Below, piece after piece: positions 11,367 to 22,490 of a stretch of 64,000 bases of DNA. Source of the DNA: Glycine soja (taxonomy: Eukaryota; Streptophyta; Magnoliopsida; Fabales; Fabaceae). A program made the translations under genes and the position numbers. Where the stretch lies: positions 14,403,198 to 14,467,197 of the forward strand of contig NC_041021.1 in the NCBI RefSeq assembly GCF_004193775.1, given 5' to 3'. Positions within the stretch are counted from its first letter, which is position 1. Each line of letters opens with the position of its first letter. The notes under the pieces are model-generated. The model ran no database searches. It saw only the letters and a list, made by a program, of their open reading frames with translations, and was not told the DNA's origin.

Positions 11367-12608
11367 TCACGTGGCTCCGCTTCCTCCCAAGAAATCAAGT
11401 AAATCTATCATCTCCTCATCCATGCGGGCCTCCTCTCCATCGCCGGGAGCCTCTGCGGGCGCCTCCCCTGCCTGGGCCTCAGGCCATGCGACCTCAGCCC
11501 TAAACTAATCTGGAGTAGGGCACGCAAAAGAAGCGAAACCCTGGCTCTGCAGACTGAGGCTGAGCTGGTAGAGACACTCATGGGTCTGCACCTGCCCCCT
11601 GTGGTTGGCCGCCTGCTGGCGAACCAAATGCCGTAAATACCGCTCTGTGTCAAATGACCCAGCTGGATCAACCTGATGAGGTGGCGGCGGTGCGTCTGGG
11701 GCCTGCGGTGCGCCACCCTGCGCCTGTCTAGGCATGCAATACTTCACTATGAAGGCCCGGGTGATCGGCGGTCGAATCACCTTACTAGGTGTGACGGGAA
11801 CCCCAAACGACTGGCAGAGACCCATGATCAATGCTGGAAAACCCAGGGCCCTGTTAGACTTATCTAGGTCTAAAGGGTGCCTGGTAGGTGGCATACCTGC
11901 AAATAAATAAATGGCGTCAGCGATCAACTAAGCCACATGGACGCTCATCTGTGTCAGGATGGCATACACCAGCTGACACTTCGGTAGAGGGAGGTCAGAG
12001 TTATGATCGCTAGGCAGGATGTTGCTGAGCAGAAACGTCATCCACGTCTGGGTCAAGGTAGTCATGTTGGTGCGCATGATCCGCACCCGTCTCCCGGCAG
12101 CGATCTGGGAAAAATCCTGACCCGGTATGCATAACAGCTGGGCAATGGCCTCCTCGTCAAATCCATCGGCCCGGTTCCTTCTATGACTATACTCGCACTC
12201 ATGGCCCTCCTCTAACACTAGCGGGTCTCCCAGGAACTGGCTGAGGGTGTCTGCATCAAAAGGAATCCACTAGCCCCTTACCCATGACCGCATGTCCTGC
12301 ACGCCCTCCTCCGTGGGCCAAGCATTGGCATAAAACTCTAGGACTATATTTGGGTCAAACTTGGCCATGGGAATGACCAACGACGTCCAACGCTGGCGAG
12401 CTATCTCTTCCTGGAAATCTGTGTACTCATCGTCCCTGAACTGGACGCGTCTCTCTCGGTGGAATGACCATCCCTTGATGGCCTCGAAACGTTGCTGGTG
12501 CTCAGCGCTCCTGAAACGATGGTTGTCGAACTCGAGAGCGGCACTAGTCCCTTCAGCCGCGGCATCCTTCCTAGATCTCTTTGCGGAAAGCTTTCTCGGA
12601 GCCATTCC
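11367..12608 (-). pseudogene. Ogre-A extra 3' ORF (plant transposon-protein-like, about 412 codons)
   Basis: A frame from ATG 12605-12603 to TGA 11369-11367 is broken by three TAG codons (12267-12269, 11925-11927, 11505-11507). Each is CAG in Ogre-B. The N-terminus MAPRKLSAKRSRK is basic and NLS-like. A central block, FDPNIVLEFYANAWPTEEGV to VRGxWIPFDADTLSQFLG, resembles from memory the 'putative plant transposon protein' family (PF20167). The C-terminus is acidic and ends DLLDFLGGSGAT, identical in Ogre-B apart from its upstream residue. No signal peptide or membrane segment, so it is not envelope-like. It lies in sense orientation between integrase and 3' LTR. A CTCGCAG acceptor sits 3 bp before the ATG. 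Function unknown. Confidence 0.75.
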
Positions 12609-13882
12609 CTGCGAGGACAAACATTTGGAAAGTTAGTTTACAAGAAAACGCTTATTTTAAAGCAAAAACGGCATGCTAATCTTTCTGATTTAGAACAAAC
12701 TCGTGCATACATTTCCTTAATGTAAAACATTTATGAACGTGCATATGCGTAAAATATCCTACTATTTATATCAACATACAAGGATATTCAAAATATTCTA
12801 GTTACCACACATATATATTTTTTGAAAAGAATACATATACACATGCTCAAAATATTGTGTCAAAATTACACATGTTCGTATCCTAAGCATTTCGCTACCA
12901 CAAACTACCTACGCACATTTCAAGTATTTTATTAACATACAAATTTTTTTTGTTTCATTCACATTATTTATACACATATGCGCATCGGAGAGCCAATCTC
13001 ACGTCACGCACACACTTGCATTTGAAAAGGAACTTTCACGCCATCTATCTACACTTGAGGGGCAATTCCACATCATATATTCATTTGGGAAGCATTCTCG
13101 TGCCATTTTTGACATGGGTACATTTTTTTGAAAGGCTCCTTATGCTACCTATCCACAAATATACATATTTTGAAAGGCATTTTTACGCTACCTATCCTAC
13201 ACATACAGATTTTTGACATGCATTATTTGCTATTCATTCACATTTTGCAAGGTATTTTTATGCCATATATTCACACACTTTGCAACATATTTGTATGCCA
13301 TATATATTCACATATATACATACCGTTGAAAGGTATTTTCTATGCTACCTAGGTGCTAGGTATTCCTCATGGAGCAGCCAAATTTAAATTCTAATAAAAA
13401 AAACCTCTCAAACATGTCCTAATATTCATGCCTTTTTACATTCAAAACCAAAATTTATATTCCTAGGCATAAGTCATGCTTCCTTGCATTGAAATTAAAA
13501 GCTTGGGTTCCTAGGCCTAGAATTGCATTCGGGCACTCATTTTAAATCCTTCATGCTGTCCCTATATATATAAAGCAGTCCCACAATCCCAAGCTTACAA
13601 AACCATGCACATATGTCATTGAGGCATTTCACTGAGCACTTGGTGGGCGCATGTTTAGGCATGAATAGCAAGAGAGTGGGGGCAATGTGGCATGCCCCAT
13701 TGCTTCAGGATGAACCCTAGGCCTAAGACCATCCCCTACAACCCCTCAATTCAAACCAATCAAGCACGAAAACAAACCAAAATTGCCCCACAAATTTGAG
13801 CACATTCCCATAATTTAGAGCACCCAAAGAAGGCCAAAATACACCAATGGAAAGCTAGAAAGCTCAAGGATGAGACACTTAC
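12609..13882 (-). other. Putative intron upstream of the Ogre-A 3' ORF
   Basis: The minus strand has a donor CAACAA|GTAAGTG (GT at 13882-13881) and an acceptor TTTGTCCTCGCAG (AG at 12610-12609) just before the ATG. Ogre-B has matching sites (26705 and 25650) despite a shorter, diverged interior. No coding sequence is evident inside. This is inference from splice consensus and conservation between two copies. Confidence 0.55.
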
Positions 13883-14090
13883 TTGTTGGAGTGAGTAGGA
13901 GTACCAAAAATGAAAGCAAAATGCAACCAAAGGTGGCTTGGGGGAGCAAAAACCGTGAGTCCCGTGAGCTCTCTTTTTTTGAATGAGGGGGGGGGGAGTT
14001 TTTGGGGTGCAGAAAACTCCCCCTCCCTCGTTTATTATATTTTGGTGCATGGGTTGCCCGCCCAGGCGAGCTCAGCTCACCCAAGCGAGC
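13883..14090 (-). promoter_or_regulatory. Putative internal promoter and first exon for the Ogre-A 3' ORF
   Basis: Minus-strand order: two GCTCxCC..GGCGAGC-type palindromes (14075-14090 and 14056-14071), a TATA-like AAATATAATAAACG (about 14031-14044), a G-rich/C-rich inverted repeat (GGGGGAGTTTT with AAAACTCCCCC, 13985-14030), then the GTAAGTG donor at 13882. Ogre LTRs have the same order (palindrome, TATA, G-run, leader, GTAAGT). Confidence 0.5.
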
Positions 14091-14766
14091 TAACCTGCCA
14101 ATTTTTTTTTTTAGGGGAAACATAACCATGGCCCTCTACGGGTCGGCGTTCGCTTATTCGAACCCACTCAAGGTAGATCAGGCACCCATTTTTTAATTTA
14201 AACAAACAACATACTGTGAATTTAAAGGATACTAGGCTGCCTTGCAGCAGCGTTTTCCGCTTGTCTAGAGCTAGGAAGGGACAACGATCCGTTGGTCATG
14301 ACCCAAGCCTCTATTTGCGTCCGTCCCTAAGTACCTGAACGTAGGAAGCAACAACGCGTGGCAAATCGTGACCACATCGTCGCCTTACCTTGATTGGCTT
14401 CTGCCTTTAACTTTGTATAGACCCCTGACCGTTGCCTAAGACGATCTTGCCCCTGTTATCACAAAATATGCATGCGTATGCATATGCATGAATGTTTTCA
14501 ATGCAATAATCTTCTTAGTAAAAACTGGTTAGGTTCAGTTTTACTTAAGCGCTTGGGACACCCCATGAACTGAGCGAAAGGGCTCAGGTTATCACAAACT
14601 AACACATGGTTTAAAATCAAGGTGAGGACTAAAACCTCAAACCCATGTTCCCTTCTTTTAAGAGACTGTGACGAGAGATATACAATAGACGGGAATCCCT
14701 GGAGGAAACCAAGAAGACACACAAAAATAAAGGAACATGCAGCGACATCCTTAATTGCCCCAGATT
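14091..14766 (-). other. Spacer between Ogre-A integrase and the internal promoter module
   Basis: Non-coding. It is similar to 26915-27601 of Ogre-B (shared blocks GGCTGCCTTGCAGC and GGGAATCCCTGGAGGAAACC). I see no ORF of note. Confidence 0.6.
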
Positions 14767-17700
14767 CTAAGCATAGTATCGCTTGACAACATCAGAGTTC
14801 ACAGGTAAAGGTAGCTCCTTGCCATCCATGTTGGTAAGCACAAGGGCTCCTCTGAAAAAAGTCCTTTTCACAACGAAAGGCCCTTCATAGTTCGGGGCCC
14901 ACTTCCCTCGGTTATCTTTAACAGCGTGGGACATCTTTTTCAACACAAGGTCTCCCTTATGGAACTTGCGCAAGCGTACCTTCTTGTCGAACGCATTCTT
15001 CATTCTTTGTTGACACAGGCGCCCTTGACTCATGGTCGTCAGGCGCTTACCTTCAATGAGGTTGAGTTGGTCATAGCGTGTTTAAGCTCACTCTGATTCT
15101 TCCAAGCCCGATTCTGCTAGTATCCTCTGGGAAGGGATCTCTACTTCAAATGGGAGTACCGCTTCCATTCCATAAACCAAGGAATACGGCGTTGCCCCAG
15201 TAGAAGTTCGTACTGAAGTTCGGTACCCATGCAAGGCAAAAGGCAACATCTCGTGCCAATCTTTGTATGACACTGTCATCTTCTGAATAATTTTCTTAAT
15301 ATTCTTGTTGGCTGCTTCTACGGCTCCGTTCATCTTTGGCCGGTAGGGCGTGGAGTTGTGATGCTAGATTTTGAAATCCGCGCACATCTCCTGCATCATC
15401 TTGTTATTCAGGTTGGTACCATTGTCAGTAATGATCTTCCTAGGAAGTCCGTACCGACAAATCAGCTCCCTCTTGATGAATCTGACCACTACACTCCTCG
15501 TGACATTGGTGTAGGAAGTCGCCTCGACCCACTTGCTGAAATAATCTATCGCCACGAGAATGAAGCGATGACTGTTCGAAGCCTTGGGCTCGATGGCCCC
15601 GATGACATCTATTCCCCACATGGAAAAAGGCCAAGGGGCGGACATGACATTAAGAGGATGTGGCGAAGCATTGACATTATTCGCAAACGCTTGACACTTG
15701 TGGCATTTCCTTACATGGACGCAACAATCACCTTCCATGGTGAGCCAGTAATAACCTGCCCTCAAGATCTTCCTAGCCATAGCATGCCCATTCGCGTGCG
15801 TTCCAAACGAACCCTCGTGGACTTCCTTGATCATGTGGTTCGCCTCCTTGGCATCCACGCATCGCAGGAGACTCATTTCGTGGTTTCTTTTATATAGTAT
15901 GCTCCCGCTCATGAAGAAACCGGCCGCCAATCTCCTCAATGTCCTTTTATCATTGTCGAAAGTTTCCGGGGGGTACTCTTTGCTTTCGACATATCACTTG
16001 ATATCGAAATACCAAGGCTTACTGTCCCGTTCCTCTTTCACCTGGCAACAATGTGCGGGTTTGCTACGACACCAGAACTCAATGTATGGTAGATCCCCGT
16101 GTGGCGTTAGCTGGAACATGGATGCCAAAGTGGCAAGCGCATCAGCCATTTGATTTTCCTCCCGGGGAACATGATGGAAGGAGATCTCATCAAAGGAATT
16201 AGCCATCTCCTTGATATAGGCTTTGTAGGGTATCAGCTTAGGGTCTCTAGTTTCCCATTCCCCTCTCAGCTGATGGATCACCAACGCTGAGTCCCCGTAC
16301 ACCTTGAGTAGCTTGACATTGGAGTCAATCGCTGCCTGGACGGCCAGGGCACATGCTTCATACTCAGCCATATTGTTGGTGCAGTCAAACTCTAACCTGG
16401 CTGTGAAAGGTATACATTGATTGTCTGGAGAGACCAATACTACTCCAATGCCATGGCCTAGAACGTTTGACGCTCCATCAAACCACACGGTCCATTTGTC
16501 CCGGTCCTCGTCTAGTTTTTCCTCAAACAAGGCCATGATGTCCTCATCCGGGAATTCAGGATGCATGGGCTGATAGTCGTTGAGAGGCTGCTGAGCCAAA
16601 TAATCTGCTAAGGCGCTTCCTTTTATCACCTTTTGGGTGACGTAAACTATATCAAACTCGGATAGCAAGACTTGCCACCGGGTGATCCATCCCGCAAGAG
16701 CTGGCTTTTCAAAGATGTACTTAACCGGGTCCATCTTGGATATCAACCAGGTGGTATGGCTCAGCATGTATTGTCTTAGGCGATGGGACGCCCAAACTAA
16801 AGCACAACACGTTCTTTCGAGCAGGGAGTAATTCATTTCACAGGCCGTGAACTTCTTACCCAAGTAGTAGACAGTGCGCTCTTTCTTTCCGAACTCGTCA
16901 TGCTACCCTAGCATACATCCCATCGACTCGTCCAAAATCGTCATATACAAGATGAGAGGCCTTCCGGGTACCGGCGGCATAAGTACAGGAGGATTCATGA
17001 GACACTTTTTGGTCCTCCCAAATGCCTCTTGACAATCCTCATTCCAACGGTCGGTTTGATTTTTGTGTAAGAGTTTGAACAACGGCTCACAAATAGCAGT
17101 GAGCTGTGATATGAATCTGGCAATATAATTCAAACTTCCCAGGAAACCTCGAACTTGCCTCTCGGTACGGGGTTCCGGCATCTCAAGGATGGCCTTCACC
17201 TTTTCGGGGTCTACCTCTATCCCTTTCTGGCTTACGATGAAACCTAACAATTTCCCTGATTTGACCCCAAAAGTGCACTTAGCGGGGTTCAACCTCAATT
17301 GATACTTCCTAAGCCTTTCGAACAACTTCCGCAGGTTGACAAGGTGTTCCTCCTCGGATTTAGATTTGGCAATTATGTCGTCCATATAGACCTCGATCTC
17401 TTGGTGCATCATATCGTGGAACAAAGCTACCATAGCCCGTTGATAAGTCGCCCCGGCATTCTTGAGTCCAAAGGACATCACCTTGTAACAGAACGTCCTC
17501 CACAGGGTGACAAAGGTAGTCTTTTCCATATCCTCTGGCGCCATCTTTATCTGATTGTAACCGGAGAACCCATCCATGAAGGAAAATAAAGCAAATTTGG
17601 CCGTATTATCCACAAGGATATTGATGTGCGACAAAGGAAAGTTGTCTTTGGGACTGGCTCGATTCAGGTCCCGATAATCCACACACATTCGCACCTTCCC

Positions 17701-18178
17701 ATCCTTCTTCTGAGCGACAGCCAAAAACCCAGCGTCAAATTGTTTCTTTACCTCTTCTTTTATCTTCAAGGATGTCTCGGGCTTCATCCTTCTCAGTTTC
17801 TGTTTTACCGGGGGACACTCGGGATTTAGGGGTAATCGGTGTTGTACAATGTCAAAACTCAAACCAGGCATATCTTGGTATGACCAAGGAAAGATGTCTT
17901 AGTAGTCTCTTAGCATGGCTGTTAGTTCTTCACGGATGGGTGCGGTCATACCCATGCCTATCTTTACTTCCCTTTTTCCACTGCCAGTCCCCAAGTCTAC
18001 TAGTTGTGTCTCTTCTTGATGAGGCCCCATCTCTTGGTCCTCATGGGCGACTATCCTTTCCAACTCCTGGGAAAGTCCCACATCCTCATTCTCTTCATCT
18101 TCTGTTTGATTCGTTTCTTGCTCGAAGTCGATGGGCGGGTCCCAGGTATTAGTACCTTCAAGGGACTCGTCGTCGGAT
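14767..18178 (-). pseudogene. Ogre-A pol: RT, RNase H, second RNase H, integrase
   Basis: Order on the minus strand: acidic linker (SDDESLEGTNTWDPP), RT (about 16900-17870; FSFMDGFSGYNQI and YMDD in EVYMDDIIAKS), degenerate gypsy RNase H (FTACEMNYSLLERTCCALVW), an archaeal-type RNase H (WFDGAS, NNMAEYEA, VYGDSALV, NQMADALATLASM), then integrase with HHCC-type region and DDE core (GIDVIGAIE, ITDNGTNLNN, MNGAVEAANKN), ending VVKRYYA at TAG 14767. Stops include TAG 16900-16902, TGA just above 15994, TAG 15361-15363, TGA 15085-15087 and a TAA two codons later. A short in-frame deletion removes the RYPEWVANIVPVP block near 17720. Two RNase H domains are a Tat-lineage trait. The copy is dead. Confidence 0.9.
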
Positions 18179-18566
18179 CTGGCATTTTAAACATAAAGAA
18201 GTAAACATGCAAATGGATGAGAATGGGTAGAGATGCAGGAACAGATGAAGAAAGATCTTTGTATTATAGATTCAGGAACAAAAGACATAAAGCCTTAACA
18301 AAAGGAAACTCTAAAGCCTAGGCCCAACTGTAGAGCTTTTAAAGCCATAAAAAGGTTTACATTATGCTTGTCGCGTAAATGTCCGGGCGCTCCTCCACTC
18401 GCCAATTTCCTAGTCGGAAATCAGGAAGGCATGGTCATACCAAATCCGACCCACTCGGAGCATCATCTTCGCATATTGCAATGACTTGGCCTTCGTCCCC
18501 TAGACCCGCGCTTATAAAGCTCCTACTTATGTGGTAGGGCGGGCTCCCTTCGTCTTCTTGTCTTAA
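18179..18566 (-). other. Putative Ogre-A intron between protease and RT
   Basis: The gag-protease frame stops at 18567 and pol resumes in frame after a TGCCAG acceptor (AG at 18180-18179). Ogre elements are known to splice an intron between protease and RT. The acceptor position agrees with Ogre-B (AG at 31055-31054). I could not fix the donor. Confidence 0.5.
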
Positions 18567-19925
18567 TTACGAGCCTTGACTTTCGCTTTTCCTTCCCGCA
18601 ATGTTTTTCCTTATATCTTCCTGTGTAGGTTTGTAGCCTAACCCGAACTTCCCACGATTTCCTTTGGCACTTATTAGGCTAGTTATGCCGCCGTTGTCCT
18701 TGCCTAAACCCATTCCAGGCTCGTAACCATTCCCCAACATTACCCGGGCCACCATTACTGCCGTATCTGACAGGCAAGGTTGCCCAGAGAAGGAATCCAT
18801 GGAGGAAATGCTTACCACCTCGAAAGACTGGAAAGGGGTTTCTAATGACTCCTCCACGGCCTCCACATATGGCATAGAGGATGGGCAACTCACCAAGATG
18901 TCTTCCTCGCCCGATACGATAACCAAATGCCCTTCCACTACGAACTTCAATTTCTGGTGGAGTGTAGAGGGAACGACTCCCACCGAATGGATCCACGGGC
19001 GTCCCAACAGGCAACTGTAAGGGGGGTTAATATCCATTATTTGAAAGGTAACCTGACAGGTGTGAGGGCCTATCTGTACCGGGAAGTTGATCTCTCCCCT
19101 AACTTCTCGACGGATGTCGTCGAAGGCACGAACCACCATGGAACTTAGCTTCAGATGGGAAGCATTAAACGGCAATTTCTCCAAAGTTCTTTTGGGCATC
19201 ACGTTTAAACCGAAACCATTAGCGACGAGCACCTTGACTACAACGTGGTCCATACACTTGACTAATACATGCAAAGCCTTGTTATGCCCTTTTCCCTCGG
19301 CAGAGATTTCTTCTTCGGCGAAGGCGAGATAGTTGTTGGCTGTGATATTATTGACGAGCCCTCCAAAGCCTTCTACAGAGATATCTTGGGCCACATGGGT
19401 TTCGTTCAAAACCTTTACTAGCAAAGCCCGATGAGGCTCCGAGCTCATGAGTAATTCCAACAGCGAGACCCTGGTCGGGGTTTTGTTGAGCTGCTCAATA
19501 ACCTTGAACTCGCTCTGCTGAATTATGCGGAGAAACTCACTGGCTTTCTCTAACGACACCTCCTTCTTGCCATAACCATCCTTTTTCTCTGGAAGACCCT
19601 TCACCGGAATGTCCTCATTCGGAGTGTGGGGCGTTTTATCATCTTGTTCTTCCACTACCTTTGCCTTCCCCTTGACGTTCATGGGCTGAATTGGTAGGTT
19701 GGGGGGCGCAAACACGCGACCGCTGCGGGTCACACCGCTCAGCCCCGTAATATTGGTTACCTTGGCTGACAACGAATTGATGTCGGTGGCTTCTTCTTCC
19801 TTTTTGTTCGGAGGTGTGTACCTCCATGGGACTACGTGGTTGTTTTGGTATGGGAAAGGGATAGGTTTAGCTACCAAGGGGTGTCGGGGCTTTTGCAAAG
19901 TTGCGCCCTTGGTGAAATATATCAC
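18567..19925 (-). pseudogene. Ogre-A gag-protease ORF, distal half (protease and G-patch-like tail)
   Basis: Continues the gag frame interrupted by Ogre-B; the first half is 39148-41259. The frame reads PKPLVIVI at 39148 and YFTKGATLQKPRHP from 19920, joined through the duplicated ATCAC. Retropepsin region: where Ogre-B has LIDNGSSLNVMP, this copy has LVANGFGLNVMP, so the catalytic Asp is lost. Downstream is CLLGRPWIHSVGVVPSTLHQ, then a glycine-rich GYEPGMGLGKDNGG and FGLGYKP resembling a G-patch. The open frame runs on to 20114 only because it crosses the Ogre-B LTR; those extra residues are not native. Confidence 0.85.
19921..19925. repeat. Target-site duplication of Ogre-B, left copy (ATCAC)
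   Basis: ATCAC abuts the LTR start TGTCGCAACG at 19926 and is repeated exactly at 39148-39152. Confidence 0.95.
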
Positions 19926-21551
19926 TGTCGCAACGTGCCCTTTTGCGGGTGAGCGAAGGCGAGGCTCACGGGTGCGCTTTCCAAAGGAGGAAAGATGCGC
20001 GGAGTTGCCACCAATGTTTATTTGTGTAAAACATCGGGAAAACCGAAGGAAACCGGTCAAAATGAAAATTCTAAGTTCGGGAGTTGTATTTACGCTTGAG
20101 GAAGGTATTAGCACCTCTCACGTTTGTCTCAAAGGACAACAGCCTATTTTTAAGAATTGTGGAATTGTGTTACCTTAACTTTTATTTCTTGTTTTTACTT
20201 TTTGAGGTCGACAAAAGCGGGGCTTTTGCTCCTACGTACCCTCCATCGAAGAGGAAATCAGACCTACGTAGTTCTTTCTTATGCGTGAATCAAGTGATTC
20301 TTTTTACTTGAAAGGTGATCATTTTAAGGCGTTGGACCTTAAAAATGGTCCATTTTACTTGGTAAGAAACTGAAATGATAAACTTTCAAAACCCTATTTT
20401 TGTGGACGAGCTTGACTAGGCAAGTTGATTTTAGCCTTAGTTTCACTTTAGTTATTAGTCAATTCAATTAAGAATGATAAATCCCAAAGAGAAAACGTCC
20501 GATTGATTTTTCGATTTATTCTACTAAAAGGTTTTTTTTTCCGATTATTATATTATTATTTTACCTCTTTTTTTATTTCCGACGTGGTTACGGCACGACC
20601 GAACGGTCGGAATTCATTTTAACAGAAATTAACGAATGATACAATTCAAATGATCGGTGGAAATTTATTTTATTTTTAGATTAGGCGAGAAACAACATAA
20701 ATAAATGACTGAAGCACGTCAAAAGGGGGTATAGAAAGCGAATGAAAACGAGAATAAAAATACACAAAACAAATGGGGACCACCACGGGTACATAGAATG
20801 AATTGAAAAGCTCGGTTTGGGGTACTTACCTGTTGAAGACTAAAGAAAACGAAGAACGAACGATGAATGTTGAAGAACGGTCGAGAATCTTCGCGTAATT
20901 ACTCACGGAAACGTTACGGAAGCACCTCGGCTTGGATTTTCTTCACGGAAATAATTTTCCTCAGCAATTTCGAGAGAATAAAAAGTGTCAAGAAGGCTGA
21001 ACCCCTTCTCCCTTCACTCCTCCCCCTATTTATAGCAAAATAGGGGAGGAGCTTGCCACCCAGCTCGCCCAGGCAAGCTCAGCTCGCCCAGGCGAGCAAG
21101 GTTGCTTCCTCCAGAAGCAACAGCCTTCTGGAGGAAGAATCTGGAAGGCCCAAGTGGGCCTGATTGCTATTTGTACCCCCCTTTTTACTAAATGCACCCC
21201 CCTTTACCTTTTTTGGTAATTCTTTTTCCGTAACGTTACGAAACTTTACGAATTTCGTAACGATACTTATTTTTCTTCCGCAAGGTTACGAATCTTCACG
21301 GATTATGTATTTACTCTTTTTTAGCTTTCGAAGAAGTTACAAAAACTCACGGATTGCGAAAAATACCTCCTTTCGATTTCCGTTACATTACGGAATTTTC
21401 ACGGATCGCGTAAGCCTGCTTCCTTTTGATTTTTCGGCACGTCTCGGGACTTCACATATTGTGCAACAAAGGGTGCCCAGTATCTCGAAGCGTCCAATCA
21501 AAAGTTGTATATCATCAAATAATAATCCCCGGACGAAATTAGAGTATGACA
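19926..21551 (-). repeat. 3' LTR of Ogre-B
   Basis: 1626 bp, starts TGTCATAC and ends GCGACA on the minus strand. It has TATA (GCTATAAATAGGGGG, about 21020-21038), palindrome GCTCGCCCAGGCGAGC (21082-21097) and a CAACAG|GTAAGTACC donor near 20825-20840. Repeated CCGTAACGTTACGAAACTTT-like blocks lie upstream of the TATA (about 21225-21460). Confidence 0.95.
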
Positions 21552-21564
21552 GTTGCCCCTCTTT
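21552..21564 (-). promoter_or_regulatory. Polypurine tract of Ogre-B
   Basis: AAAGAGGGGCAAC on the minus strand directly abuts the LTR start TGTCATAC. Confidence 0.7.
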
Positions 21565-21834
21565 ACTTACCTCTCATCAGAGATAAGAGGAAAGCAAAGA
21601 TAAGACACTGATTTCGTCCGTTCTGCCCTTTCCGTGATGACGACTCTCGTCTCTACTCCTTCTTTTTCTTCTGCACAACACAAAACAAAATACAAACAAC
21701 CACAAGAACAACGAATATAATATACATATACACATATACACATGTTTAGCGAAGGAACCGATCCGGAAAATAACAGAAAAGCATATTTCCCAGTCACCAG
21801 AGGCTCCGTGCTTGATAATGGAGGACACATGAAT

Positions 21835-22490
21835 AGCGCTAGGCAATGACATTCATGGGTCTCCGAATAAAAGTGGAGAATGGAGAATTGGCGAACAGCG
21901 CTAGGCAATGACATTCGCGGGGCTCCAGACTCGAAGGTGGAGAACACATGAACAGCGCTAGGCAATGACATTCATGGGGCTCCGAAAAAAGTGGAGAATG
22001 GAGGATTGCACTTGAGGGTCCACACTTAGGCAATCATGAAGCATAGCTCCAAACTCGAAGGTGGAGGACACATGAACAGCGCTAGGCAATGACATTCATG
22101 GGGCTCCGAAAAAGTGGAGAATGGAGAATTGGCGAACAGCGCTAGGCAATGACATTCGCGGGGCTCCAGACTCGAAGTTGGAGGACACATGAACAGCGCT
22201 AGGCAATGACATTCATGGGGCTCCGACAAAAGTGGAGAATGGAGGATTGCACTTGAGGGTCCACACTTAGGCAATCATGAAGCATAGCTCCAAACTCGAA
22301 GGTGGAGGACACATGAACAGCGCTAGGCAATGACATTCATGGGGCTCCGAAAAAAGTGGAGAATGGAGGATTGCACTTGAGGGTCCACACTTAGGCAATC
22401 ATGAAGCGTAGCTCCAAACTCGAAGGTGGAGGACACATGAACAGCGCTAGGCAATGGCATTCATGGGGCTCCAAAAAAAGTGGAGAATGG
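21835..22490 (-). repeat. Higher-order tandem repeat array in the Ogre-B 3' UTR
   Basis: Eleven units share AGGCAAT, starting at 21841, 21903, 21960, 22028, 22084, 22144, 22201, 22269, 22325, 22393 and 22449 (spacing 56-68 bp). Four units form a 241-bp higher-order period (21960 to 22201, 22028 to 22269, 22084 to 22325). The last units repeat as a 124-bp dimer. The sequence is unrelated to the array at the same place in Ogre-A. Confidence 0.92.

Noticed and set aside
11367..12608. Envelope-like gene in the Ogre 3' position
   Set aside because: No signal peptide, membrane span or fusion-peptide-like stretch; basic N-terminus and acidic tail suggest a nuclear or nucleic-acid-related protein instead.
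15358..15897. 179-codon plus-strand open frame
   Set aside because: It lies antisense to the Ogre-A integrase and reads as its mirror; no recognisable domain, and the minus frame is clearly the coding one.
19926..20114. N-terminal 63 codons of a 515-codon minus frame extending from the Ogre-A protease
   Set aside because: These codons are Ogre-B LTR sequence fused by the insertion; the same residues appear at the other LTR (37494-37718) leading into unrelated sequence.
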